Part shown: in pieces, positions 34,467 to 42,974 of the stretch
How the letters are laid out: the number at the start of each line of letters is the position of its first letter
How positions within the stretch are numbered: position 1 is the first letter of the stretch
Assembly (NCBI GenBank): GCA_942493265.1
Contig: OW818688.1
Span: forward strand, 3,968,001-4,032,000
Reading direction: 5' to 3'
Length of the DNA: 64,000 nt
DNA from: UBA12481 sp942493265
GTDB lineage: Bacteria > Bacteroidota > Bacteroidia > Bacteroidales > UBA12481
Made by a program: the position numbers and the translations under genes
The notes under the pieces: model-generated
The model's input: only the letters and a program-made list of their open reading frames with translations
Databases searched by the model: none
Told to the model about the DNA's origin: nothing

Positions 34467-35976
34467 CGGGCGGTTTAGAGCTGATATCATACACTACACG
34501 ATTCACTCCTCGCACCCGGTTAATTATTTCATTTGATATACGTGCAAGAAATTCATAGGGCAGATGAGCCCAGTCGGCCGTCATTCCATCGGTTGAGGTT
34601 ACTGCCCTGAGGGCAACCACGCTTTCATAAGTCCTTTCATCGCCCATAACTCCCACAGCCTGAACCGGAAGGAGCATAGCACCAGCCTGCCAGACCTGGT
34701 CATACAAGGCAGATTCCTTCAGTCCCTCAACAAAAATATGGTCAACTTCCTGCAGAAGAGCTACTTTCTCACTGTCAACAGCACCGAGGATCCGGATACC
34801 CAATCCCGGTCCGGGGAACGGGTGGCGTTTCAGAAAAGCTTCAGGAATGTGGAGTGCCTGTCCTACCCTGCGTACTTCATCTTTAAAGAGAAGTTTAAGG
34901 GGCTCAACAATTTTAAGATGCATCTTTTCAGGCAAGCCCCCAACATTATGGTGAGACTTGATGGTAGCAGAAGGTCCGTTAACTGAAACAGATTCAATCA
35001 CATCCGGGTAGATGGTGCCCTGTGCTAGCCAGCGCACATCCGTTAATTTTGCTGCTTCCCTTTCAAACACCTCAATAAATACCCGGCCAATCGCCTTGCG
35101 CTTCAGTTCAGGATCCGTCACTCCTTTTAACTGCGACAGGAATTCATCGGCTGCACGAATGCCGATAACATTAATTCCCAAATGCTTATAGGATTCCAGA
35201 ACCGTATCAAATTCATTTTTACGCAACAGCCCGTTATCGATAAAAATCCCGGTGAGGCGATTTCCGATTGCCTTGTGAAGGAGCACACCAGCCACGGTGG
35301 AATCCACTCCGCCCGACAATCCAAGCACCACAGGGTCATTACCCACTATGCTCCGAATGGTGCTAATGGTACTCTCAATAAAAATGTCGGGAGTCCAGGA
35401 TTGATCACATCCGCAAATATCCACCAGGAAATTCCTGAGCAGATCCTTTCCTTCAAAAGTATGGTACACTTCCGGATGAAACTGTATTCCAAAAGTAGGT
35501 TCGCCCTCAATGCGGAAACCGCCAACTTTTACATCACTGGTGCTGGCCGTAATATGATAGTTATCGGGGATTTTTGCGATCGTATCGCCGTGCGACATCC
35601 ACACCTGCGTGTTCAGTGAAATACCGCCGAAAAGCGGGTCCGACTGGTCCACAAAGGATAGATTTGCCCGGCCATATTCCCTTTGATTTGAAGGAAGAAC
35701 TTCACCTCCGAAGAAATGCGACAGGTATTGGGCACCGTAACAAATTCCCAGGATCGGCACGATTCCCTTATAGGCTGATAAGTCGGGTTTGGGAGCGTTT
35801 GCATCGCGAACGGAGAAAGGGCTTCCCGACAGGATAACTCCTTTTATATGGCTGCCTTCAACCGGCGGCTTATTGAAAGGGTGTATCTCGCAATAAACGT
35901 TTAATTCCCTGACTTTACGAGCGATAAGCTGAGTATATTGGGATCCGAAATCCAGAATCAAAATTGTATCTTCCAT
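34447..35976 (-). CDS. guaA: GMP synthase (glutamine-hydrolysing)
   Basis: A 509-residue enzyme converting XMP, glutamine and ATP to GMP. The glutamine amidotransferase half has the nucleophile Cys79 in GICYGAQYLS and the His-Glu pair in QFHPEVYHT. The ATP-pyrophosphatase half has the PP-loop SGGVDSTVAG. The C-terminal dimerisation region contains RHPFPGPGLGIRILG and ends TIEWE, as in the family. Its 3' end overlaps the convergent cheB by 20 bp, leaving no room for a dedicated terminator between them. Housekeeping purine gene; no anomalies. Confidence 0.97.
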   Translation of the reverse strand: MEDTILILDFGSQYTQLIARKVRELNVYCEIHPFNKPPVEGSHIKGVILSGSPFSVRDANAPKPDLSAYKGIVPILGICYGAQYLSHFFGGEVLPSNQREYGRANLSFVDQSDPLFGGISLNTQVWMSHGDTIAKIPDNYHITASTSDVKVGGFRIEGEPTFGIQFHPEVYHTFEGKDLLRNFLVDICGCDQSWTPDIFIESTISTIRSIVGNDPVVLGLSGGVDSTVAGVLLHKAIGNRLTGIFIDNGLLRKNEFDTVLESYKHLGINVIGIRAADEFLSQLKGVTDPELKRKAIGRVFIEVFEREAAKLTDVRWLAQGTIYPDVIESVSVNGPSATIKSHHNVGGLPEKMHLKIVEPLKLLFKDEVRRVGQALHIPEAFLKRHPFPGPGLGIRILGAVDSEKVALLQEVDHIFVEGLKESALYDQVWQAGAMLLPVQAVGVMGDERTYESVVALRAVTSTDGMTADWAHLPYEFLARISNEIINRVRGVNRVVYDISSKPPATIEWE

Positions 35977-36006
35977 TTTATTTTTAGTTTAAACGTAATT
36001 GCGGGG

Positions 36007-37044
36007 TTATTCCCCTTTTTTGCCAATAGTATAACTTCGTCCAAGAAACAGCATCCGTGTGATTCCAAAACGGTCGAGCACCAGTTCAGCAACCACCGGA
36101 AGGCTCATCCCGGCTAACAATGAAACTGCAAATATTACTGTCTGATTATCAATTCCGAATCTTTGAATCAGGATACGGCCACCGGCTGTTCCGAATGCAT
36201 GGAACAGGAATATAGAGTAGGCAAAACCGCCGAACCAGATCAGCCAGTTAACCCTCCATTTGAGTTGAAACAGCAGGATGGTACCGGTTATACCGATGAG
36301 TAAACCAATCCCGCCGCTTTTACTGAAATTGTAATCAATCACCTTATACCAGGCCAACTGTTGAAAAGTGAGGCTGGTGATGAGAATGATCAACAATCCG
36401 GCAATAAAAACCTTATTGGAGAAAATCTCCTTAAACCGCTTAATACCAATACCAATGATAAAAAATGGCAAAAGGTAAATGGCCCCTTTATAGCTGAAAT
36501 AGTTCAGTGATTCCTTGGGAATAATGAGATCTCGGACAAGTAAAAATGCCAGTGAAATGCTAAAAACCATCAGCCAGATCATAAAATTATCCCTTTTCAA
36601 AAATGAATCGATGGCACCGACCACAACGAAAACCAAAAACAGGGAGGGTAAATACCAGAAGAGGGTGTAAGGGAATACCAGAATTTTCCACATCTCCGAC
36701 AGCTGGCCCTTGCTATTTGTACCGGGCATCAGGTATTGGAGTAAAAAATAGCTGGCGCCGACAAAGATCATCGGGAGGATTATCCTTCTCACCTTTTTAG
36801 TCATAAAATCTGCAATATGCTCATAGGAAACAGGATGCAGGGCATAAACCCAGCCGGAAATCACGGTAAACAGGGGCATCCTCAGATATTCGAATGAATA
36901 ATAGAAATGGCGGAGAAAAGAGTCATTGGCAACCTGCATCCCGCCATCCGGACCGGACCCGATGACATGTCCCATCACTACCAAAATGATAGCAGCCCCT
37001 CTCAGGGTTTCGACGGACAGGTCTTTTTCTTTAGGGTATTTCAT
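36007..37044 (-). CDS. Acyltransferase 3 family membrane protein
   Basis: A 345-residue integral membrane protein with about ten helices. It opens with DLSVETLRGAAIILVVMGHVIG, where the R-G/H region is the family's catalytic start (OafA/NodX type, PF01757). Further phrases are YLRMPLFTVISGWVYAL and LFHAFGTAGGRIL. Such enzymes add acetyl or other acyl groups to surface polysaccharides or small molecules. It lies between guaA and rnz, away from the exopolysaccharide genes at 40180-54550, so its target is unknown. It could modify that polysaccharide; this is only a guess from distance. Confidence 0.85.
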   Translation of the reverse strand: MKYPKEKDLSVETLRGAAIILVVMGHVIGSGPDGGMQVANDSFLRHFYYSFEYLRMPLFTVISGWVYALHPVSYEHIADFMTKKVRRIILPMIFVGASYFLLQYLMPGTNSKGQLSEMWKILVFPYTLFWYLPSLFLVFVVVGAIDSFLKRDNFMIWLMVFSISLAFLLVRDLIIPKESLNYFSYKGAIYLLPFFIIGIGIKRFKEIFSNKVFIAGLLIILITSLTFQQLAWYKVIDYNFSKSGGIGLLIGITGTILLFQLKWRVNWLIWFGGFAYSIFLFHAFGTAGGRILIQRFGIDNQTVIFAVSLLAGMSLPVVAELVLDRFGITRMLFLGRSYTIGKKGE

Positions 37045-37072
37045 AGGTCCGATTTAATGATTCTCGACAAAA

Positions 37073-37897
37073 TTAGGAGTTTATTTCAGAGTCCAACCGG
37101 AAAGGGATATCAATGGTCAATCCATCTGTTGCCTCGATGGTATCAGGAAAAATTTCACGAGCTTCATTCAGCAGTTCTGTGGTATCCTTATAACGCGCGG
37201 AAAAATGCCCGATAACCAGTTTTTTTGCTCCGGCCAGCAATGCAATTACCGCAGCCTGCTTTGCCGTTGAATGATAGGTGGAAACAGCCCGGCTAAGCTC
37301 TTTGTTACCATAAGTTGCCTCATGGTAAAGGAGATCGCATCCGGGGAACACTGAAGCCAGGGAAGGTTCAAAAGTGGTATCGGTGCAAAAGGCAAAGGAT
37401 CGGGGTTCTTTGAGCAGGTTGTTCCGGCCGCTGATTTTCTCACGGAATAAAAATCCCCAGGTTGGCACCCGGTGATTCACCGGGAAAGAAGAAACCTCCA
37501 CGGCTTTATCCTCGAATATTTTGTTCACACCCGAAGGATTCAGCGGATGGAAAACAACTTTGAGCAATAATGATTCCGGGAAAAGTGAAAAGTGGTTCCT
37601 GACAAATCGCTCCAGGTCGGGTGGACCAAAAATCTCAATTTCCTTTTTCCTGCCGATAAGCGTTTGGGTTGCCAGGTAACCGAATAGACCGAGAATATGA
37701 TCGCTGTGCAGGTGACTGATAAATATCTGGTGCACGCGGCCGAACCGGATCCGGAATTTTCTGAACTGGATCTGGGTTCCCTCACCGCAGTCGATTAAAA
37801 AAAACCGCTCATGTACATTGAGTACATGAGCGGTAGTATTTCTGCTTGCAGTTGGCACTGCGGAACTGCTTCCCAGTATTGTAAGGGAAAACTTCAT
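37073..37897 (-). CDS. rnz: Ribonuclease Z
   Basis: A 274-residue metallo-beta-lactamase-fold endonuclease for tRNA 3'-end maturation. The zinc motif is HLHSDH (His62, His64, Asp66, His67), with GTQIQFRKFRIRFGRVHQIFISH before it. CTDTTFEPSL and LLYHEATYGN carry later ligands and HSTAKQAA the tRNase Z-specific stretch. It is somewhat shorter than the usual 300-310 residues, but the C-terminal GHFSARYKD motif is present. The start is 5 bp after the rpsA stop. Codons 22-31 form a strong hairpin followed by a T-run on the coding strand, which looks like the rpsA terminator. Confidence 0.93.
   Translation of the reverse strand: MKFSLTILGSSSAVPTASRNTTAHVLNVHERFFLIDCGEGTQIQFRKFRIRFGRVHQIFISHLHSDHILGLFGYLATQTLIGRKKEIEIFGPPDLERFVRNHFSLFPESLLLKVVFHPLNPSGVNKIFEDKAVEVSSFPVNHRVPTWGFLFREKISGRNNLLKEPRSFAFCTDTTFEPSLASVFPGCDLLYHEATYGNKELSRAVSTYHSTAKQAAVIALLAGAKKLVIGHFSARYKDTTELLNEAREIFPDTIEATDGLTIDIPFRLDSEINS
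37797..37834 (-). terminator. Intrinsic terminator-like hairpin inside the rnz coding region
   Basis: On the minus strand, 13-bp arms (ACCGCTCATGTAC and its complement) at 37834-37822 and 37816-37804 enclose a 5-base loop and are followed directly by a run of T to 37797. This is the standard form of a Rho-independent terminator. It begins 63 bases inside rnz and about 70 bases after the rpsA stop. The encoded peptide there is ordinary for the family, so both readings apply to the same DNA. Confidence 0.65.
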
Positions 37898-37902
37898 CCG
37901 GA

Positions 37903-40146
37903 TTATGCCTCCTGCTCTGCGGTTTCTTCAGGTTCCTGAGCTTTTTCCTTCTTCTTTTTCGATTTTACAGGAGCATCAGTAACATCGGCAACTTCCTCAG
38001 CCGGGGCTTCAGTAACTTCGGCAACAGGAGCTTCTTCAACAGCGGGTGCTTCGATAACTTCCGGAGCGGCAGCTGCTGCATCGGCAATGAGTTGCTGAGC
38101 TGCGGCTTTCTTGTCCAGACCTTTTTTGATCACACTCTGCTCATCGGCTTCCATCCTGTCTTTCAGGGCGGCGAGTTCGGAAATATCACCAAGGGTTGTT
38201 GATTCCATACTGGTTTTAGGCTTTTTAACTGCCTTTTCAACAATAGGTTTTGGTTTGCGCTCAACAACTTCTTCGGCACGTTTTTCATCTTCAAAAACAC
38301 GGCTGTGTGAGAGGATGATACGTTTGGCAGATTTATTGAACTCAATAACCTTAAACATCAGTTTTTCTTCAGTTTTGGCCTGTGTTCCGTCTTCCTTGAT
38401 CAGGTGGCGCGGAGTGGCGAAGCCTTCAACACCGTATGGCAATGCGATAACAGCACCACGGTCGAATACGCTGATAATTGTACCTTCATGGATTGTACCT
38501 TCGGAGAACATGGTTTCAAAAACATCCCATGGATTTTCCTCGAGTTGTTTGTGACCCAGGCTTAACCTGCGGTTTTCCTTATCAATTTCCAGAACTACAA
38601 CTGAAATTTCATCTCCGATGGAGCAGAATTCAGCAGGATGTTTGATTTTCTTCGTCCAGCTAAGGTCGGAGATATGGATCAAGCCATCAACACCTTCTTC
38701 AATTTCAACAAATACACCAAATCCGGTGAAATTCCTGACTTTAGCGGTATGCTGTGAATTAATAGGATATCTGGTTTCGATATTTGACCATGGATCCTGA
38801 CGCATCTGCTTGATACCAAGCGACATTTTGCGGTCTTCACGGTCGAGGGTCAATATTGCGGCTTCAATTTCATCTCCAACTTTCAGGAATTCCTGAGCGC
38901 TGCGCAGATGCTGTGACCATGACATTTCTGAAACGTGGATCAAGCCTTCAACGCCAGCTGTGATTTCAACGAAAGCGCCATAATCAGCCATAACAACAAC
39001 TTTTCCCTTAACAACGTCACCCACCTTGAGGTTAGCGTCGAGAGAATCCCATGGATGTGGGGTTAACTGTTTCAGGCCAAGAGCGATACGTTTTTTATGA
39101 TCATCGAAATCGAGGATAACCACGTTGATCTTCTGATCGAGGGTTACGATTTCTTCCGGATGATTTACGCGGCCCCATGAAAGGTCGGTAATGTGGATAA
39201 GGCCATCCACTCCGCCGAGATCAATGAATACCCCGTAAGAGGTAATGTTTTTAACAGTTCCTTCGAGGACCTGTCCTTTTTCGAGCTTGGAAATGATCTC
39301 CTGTTTTTGGATTTCAAGTTCAGCTTCGATAAGAGCTTTGTGGGATACCACCACGTTTTTGAATTCGTGGTTGATCTTAACAACCTTGAATTCCATGGTT
39401 TTACCAACAAAAACATCGTAATCACGAATCGGTTTAACATCAATCTGTGAACCCGGGAGGAATGCTTCGATGCCAAATACATCGACGATCATACCACCTT
39501 TAGTACGGCATTTGATGTAACCTTTAATAATTTCACTCTTTTCATAAGCATCGTTAACGCGATCCCATGAACGCAGAGCACGAGCTTTTTTGTGAGAGAG
39601 GACCAACTGACCGTTTTTGTCCTCAAGAGTTTCAACATAAACTTCAACTTTGTCACCAATCTTAAGATCCGGATCATAACGGAACTCATTCAAACTGACA
39701 ACACCTTCGGATTTGTATCCGATGTTAACTACCACTTCACGTTTGTTCATAAAAACAACCGTTCCGTCGATTACTTCGTTCGCACCGACAACTGAGAGGG
39801 TTTGATCAAACATCGCCTCAAGCTGTGCACGTTCTTCCGCACTGTAGCCATCCTGTTCTGCCTCATACTTGTCCCAGTCAAATTCTTCACCGGTCAGCTG
39901 GACAGCTGATAACAGCTGAACTACATCTACTTCTTCTTCCTCTTCCTCAACATCAACATCACTTTCATCTTCTTCAGGAATAAAATCGTCTTCTTCCAAT
40001 TCTTCTTCCAGAATTACTGCTTCACCTTCGTCAAAGCCAACTTCGGCTTCAACTTCTTGATTTTCTGCCACTGGGGCCGATTCGGCAGCCGGATTCACTA
40101 CGAGTTCGGCTTCCTCTTCAATTAAGTTTTTTTCAATTTCGGACAT
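37903..40146 (-). CDS. rpsA: 30S ribosomal protein S1, Bacteroidota long form
   Basis: A 747-residue protein with six S1 RNA-binding domains (about 110-630). They are recognised by repeats of GxVVKGKVVVMADYGAFVEI-type and HVSEMSW/HITDLSW/HISDLSW blocks. The first 100 residues are strongly acidic (runs of Glu and Asp) and the last 110 are Ala-, Glu- and Pro-rich; E. coli S1 (557 residues) has neither tail. It helps ribosomes bind mRNA that lacks Shine-Dalgarno sites, common in this phylum. The promoter-like boxes (40201-40232) lie inside the end of the upstream polymerase gene, and transcription probably ends at the hairpin within rnz. Confidence 0.96.
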   Translation of the reverse strand: MSEIEKNLIEEEAELVVNPAAESAPVAENQEVEAEVGFDEGEAVILEEELEEDDFIPEEDESDVDVEEEEEEVDVVQLLSAVQLTGEEFDWDKYEAEQDGYSAEERAQLEAMFDQTLSVVGANEVIDGTVVFMNKREVVVNIGYKSEGVVSLNEFRYDPDLKIGDKVEVYVETLEDKNGQLVLSHKKARALRSWDRVNDAYEKSEIIKGYIKCRTKGGMIVDVFGIEAFLPGSQIDVKPIRDYDVFVGKTMEFKVVKINHEFKNVVVSHKALIEAELEIQKQEIISKLEKGQVLEGTVKNITSYGVFIDLGGVDGLIHITDLSWGRVNHPEEIVTLDQKINVVILDFDDHKKRIALGLKQLTPHPWDSLDANLKVGDVVKGKVVVMADYGAFVEITAGVEGLIHVSEMSWSQHLRSAQEFLKVGDEIEAAILTLDREDRKMSLGIKQMRQDPWSNIETRYPINSQHTAKVRNFTGFGVFVEIEEGVDGLIHISDLSWTKKIKHPAEFCSIGDEISVVVLEIDKENRRLSLGHKQLEENPWDVFETMFSEGTIHEGTIISVFDRGAVIALPYGVEGFATPRHLIKEDGTQAKTEEKLMFKVIEFNKSAKRIILSHSRVFEDEKRAEEVVERKPKPIVEKAVKKPKTSMESTTLGDISELAALKDRMEADEQSVIKKGLDKKAAAQQLIADAAAAAPEVIEAPAVEEAPVAEVTEAPAEEVADVTDAPVKSKKKKEKAQEPEETAEQEA

Positions 40147-40179
40147 TTTGTAAATCTCAATTAATTAATGCGTTAGACA

Positions 40180-41640
40180 TTATTTTGATAAACTTGGCCG
40201 CAAAGGTAAGGATTTTTCAATAAATGGCGAAATATAGATGAACACATAACTCATATATATTATCATTCCGGTAGGCATCTGTCCATACAATCCGTTTCCG
40301 TAACTGGCCACCATGATGCCGAATATCCCGCAGGTGAGGCCGGCCATTACCTGCCTGATGACCGGATCCTCCAGCTTCCAGACTATAAAGCAACTTCGGA
40401 AAAGAAGGTAAAAAAGGATGACTAAATGCAGGATCAGGCCAATCACCCCCATTTCGGCCCATATTTTCACATACCAGGAATCGGTCGGGGTTTGAGCGAG
40501 AAATGTATTGGGACTGAACCGCATGCCCCAGTTACCGGCCGACCCCACACCCCCTCCTATCGGACGGCTGGCCAGATATACCCTGAGTTTTTTCTGGTTC
40601 TCCAGACGCACCTGAAATGACCGGTCCAAAGCAGGCTGAACAGCCGTGCGGAGCCGGTAAACCTGATAATTTGTATTCCCGACGGTAGTATAGCGCAACA
40701 CTCCGTAGACTGCGCCTGCCAAAAACAGTCCAAGGATAAAGACCTTAAAATTTTTGCTCAGAAACAGGTAAAGCAGGGCTCCGGCTGCAGGCACAAACAT
40801 GGCTCCGCGGGTTCCTGAAAAGAGCATCCCTAACAGGGTAACCACTCCAATTCCGAGCAGTATGAGTTTCCTCCTGCGCGGACCCGGGCCGATGCCCATA
40901 ATAATTGCCACCAGGCCTACATGGCCCATGGCCGCACCAAATTGCCCGGCATCCGAATAGATGGAAAAGGCGCGCAATCTTCCCTGGATGCGGTGAGTCA
41001 GCGCACCGCCACCATCGAGCCAGGCACTTTCCCAGGGATCCGGACCGATTTTCACCTGCTGAATACCCTTGAGGGCGGCAAAAACGGATATCCCAAACCA
41101 GATCAGCAGGAACAGCTTGAGATCCTTTTTATCCTTCAATATCAAAAAACCTATAACCACCATTAATATCTGGTAAAAGGCAACCCCTCTCATGGCATAA
41201 AACCAGGCGGCAAAACTTACTGCATCAGGGTTGGCAATCTCCAGAATTGTGTAGCCCATCCAGATAGCAGATACTGCTGTAAAATCGTTACCGGCAGCCT
41301 TCCAGCTGAGATTACGGCCACGCCCGAGAATTATGGCAATTAAAACCAGAACCAGTATGGCATCCACGCCCAGTCCGAATGGAATATCCGCCGTGATATA
41401 ACGGTAAATTCCGATTGCCAGGAAAGAGAAGGTAAAAGCCAGGTACAGCCCGAATCTGGGATCAAGAAAAATCCTGACCAGCAAATAAACGATTGCAGGC
41501 AATAGGATGATTAACAATCCGATTACCAATCCCTTGGCAGCAATCGCCATAGCGCAGGCAAAAGCTAAAAAAACCAGTATCAGTATATAAAATGGTTTCT
41601 TAAGCAGCGCGGAACCGGTTTCCTGAAAATCATCCAGCAT
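40180..41640 (-). CDS. O-antigen ligase/polymerase-like membrane protein (Wzy/WaaL type)
   Basis: A 486-residue membrane protein with about eleven helices and one larger extracytoplasmic loop (about 315-405). The loop contains the phrase SRPIGGGVGSAGNWG and the ...PTDSWYVKIWAEMGVIG region characteristic of the Wzy_C/O-antigen ligase family. It would polymerise or transfer lipid-linked repeat units at the periplasmic face. The frame overlaps the flippase gene by 11 bp, making it the last gene of the minus-strand exopolysaccharide operon. Polymerase and ligase cannot be told apart by sequence, but operon context favours polymerase. Confidence 0.83.
   Translation of the reverse strand: MLDDFQETGSALLKKPFYILILVFLAFACAMAIAAKGLVIGLLIILLPAIVYLLVRIFLDPRFGLYLAFTFSFLAIGIYRYITADIPFGLGVDAILVLVLIAIILGRGRNLSWKAAGNDFTAVSAIWMGYTILEIANPDAVSFAAWFYAMRGVAFYQILMVVIGFLILKDKKDLKLFLLIWFGISVFAALKGIQQVKIGPDPWESAWLDGGGALTHRIQGRLRAFSIYSDAGQFGAAMGHVGLVAIIMGIGPGPRRRKLILLGIGVVTLLGMLFSGTRGAMFVPAAGALLYLFLSKNFKVFILGLFLAGAVYGVLRYTTVGNTNYQVYRLRTAVQPALDRSFQVRLENQKKLRVYLASRPIGGGVGSAGNWGMRFSPNTFLAQTPTDSWYVKIWAEMGVIGLILHLVILFYLLFRSCFIVWKLEDPVIRQVMAGLTCGIFGIMVASYGNGLYGQMPTGMIIYMSYVFIYISPFIEKSLPLRPSLSK
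40201..40232 (-). promoter_or_regulatory. Candidate promoter of rpsA inside the polymerase gene
   Basis: On the minus strand TTTC (40232-40229) is followed after 20 bases by TACCTTTG (40208-40201), a perfect TAnnTTTG -7 box with a one-mismatch -33 box. It lies 54 bases upstream of the rpsA ATG and within the last 53 codons' worth of DNA of the O-antigen polymerase-like gene. Confidence 0.6.
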
Positions 41641-42970
41641 CAGAGATTTTTTTCAAAAATGGTTTTAACATGTATTTCAGGTAGTTCCATCCATAGGGAA
41701 AAATCTTAAACACATTCGTTCCCAACTCCTTCCTCAACAGAAGGTTCCCGACAATAACACCGGAGGCCGCATTTATTATGGTGCAGATGGCTACTCCGGG
41801 CAAGGACGACCAGTAATGTATGACAATGATGTCACCCACAATATTTAAGGTGGCCATTATCAGAACCTTGATCATATTTAATTGGGGACGGTTAATGGCA
41901 TCCAGCGTGATTCCGGTGAACCGGTCGACCGGCAAAAGCAGTGCATATATCAGAAAGATCCAGAAAATCACGTATGATCCGGCATATTCAGGTCCCCCTA
42001 GCAGCAGTACCAATGGTTTGGCCAGGATAAACAGTGCAAGGGTCAAAGGGATGAACAGAATGGTTAACAAGCCGGAATAGCTGTAGAAAATGGACCGTAC
42101 CTCCTTCAGGTCATTTTGCCTGCTTGCCTTGCTCATGGAAGGAAACGCTACAGAAACCAGGCTGCGGATAGGGATTTCCACAATCTCGATCAGCTTAATC
42201 GGGATGCTGTAGTAAGCAACATCCGGTGCCGACATCATGATTCCGATGATAAAGGTATCGGAACTTTTCAACAGGTTGCTTCCAATCAGGGTGACCAAAC
42301 TGAAGCGCCCGAATTTCAGCTGGGTCCTTACCTGTTCACGGGTGGTATAGCGTACTGTGGACATGGCGGCCCAACCGCGGAAAATCGAATAGAATCCTGC
42401 GATCAGGTAGGAGGACTGATGGGCGATTACGATCCAAACCAAATCAAGATGAAGCCAGAAATAGTTTACTATCAGGAAAAGGAAAAATGTTGACATGTTC
42501 AGTCCGCGCAGGACCAGGATACTCCCGAACTTTTTACCGGCCTGCAGAACGGACAGGGTGGTATTGAGCGGAAGGATGATAATTGAAAGTATGGGGTACC
42601 AGGTAAAGAACAATCCAAAGCCCTTATTATGGATAGGTTCCGGGAACAGAAGAAGCGCGGTATACAGCAAAACCACCCCGCACAGGGTAACCATCATGGA
42701 AAGGAACCAGGATGATCCGATCAGACGTTTACGTTCATCAGGATCGGTGGAGCCGGCCAGGTGGCGAACCAGGGGAGTTCCGGTAATCCCGGTCCTGATC
42801 ATCTCCAGTAGTGACATACCGGATAGATAGAGAATATATTCCCCGAAATCAGACTTATTCAGTGTTCTGGCCAACAGAAAGATACTCGCGAATCCAAAAA
42901 ACGCAAAAACAAGATTGCCAGTCAATGACAAAAAGTTATCTGCCTTTAAAATGCGGGTAAGCTTGTTCAT
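41630..42970 (-). CDS. Oligosaccharide flippase (Wzx-like, MOP superfamily)
   Basis: A 446-residue membrane protein with about twelve to fourteen helices. It starts with LTGNLVFAFFGFASIFLLARTLNKSDFGEYILYLS, the usual opening of the polysaccharide transporter family PF01943/PF13440. Family phrases such as YYSIPIKLIEIVEIPIRSLVSVAFPSMSKA and RLNDL-type charged loops follow. It would flip undecaprenyl-linked repeat units to the periplasm. It lies 4 bp after the Wzz-like gene and overlaps the polymerase gene by 11 bp, which completes a Wzx/Wzy-dependent pathway. Confidence 0.88.
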   Translation of the reverse strand: MNKLTRILKADNFLSLTGNLVFAFFGFASIFLLARTLNKSDFGEYILYLSGMSLLEMIRTGITGTPLVRHLAGSTDPDERKRLIGSSWFLSMMVTLCGVVLLYTALLLFPEPIHNKGFGLFFTWYPILSIIILPLNTTLSVLQAGKKFGSILVLRGLNMSTFFLFLIVNYFWLHLDLVWIVIAHQSSYLIAGFYSIFRGWAAMSTVRYTTREQVRTQLKFGRFSLVTLIGSNLLKSSDTFIIGIMMSAPDVAYYSIPIKLIEIVEIPIRSLVSVAFPSMSKASRQNDLKEVRSIFYSYSGLLTILFIPLTLALFILAKPLVLLLGGPEYAGSYVIFWIFLIYALLLPVDRFTGITLDAINRPQLNMIKVLIMATLNIVGDIIVIHYWSSLPGVAICTIINAASGVIVGNLLLRKELGTNVFKIFPYGWNYLKYMLKPFLKKISDAG

Positions 42971-42974
42971 AAGC

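Noticed and set aside
36003..36022. GGGG-loop-CCCC with T-run on the plus strand as a terminator
   Set aside because: The stem is only 4-5 bp and no plus-strand gene ends there; it lies at the 3' end of a minus-strand gene.
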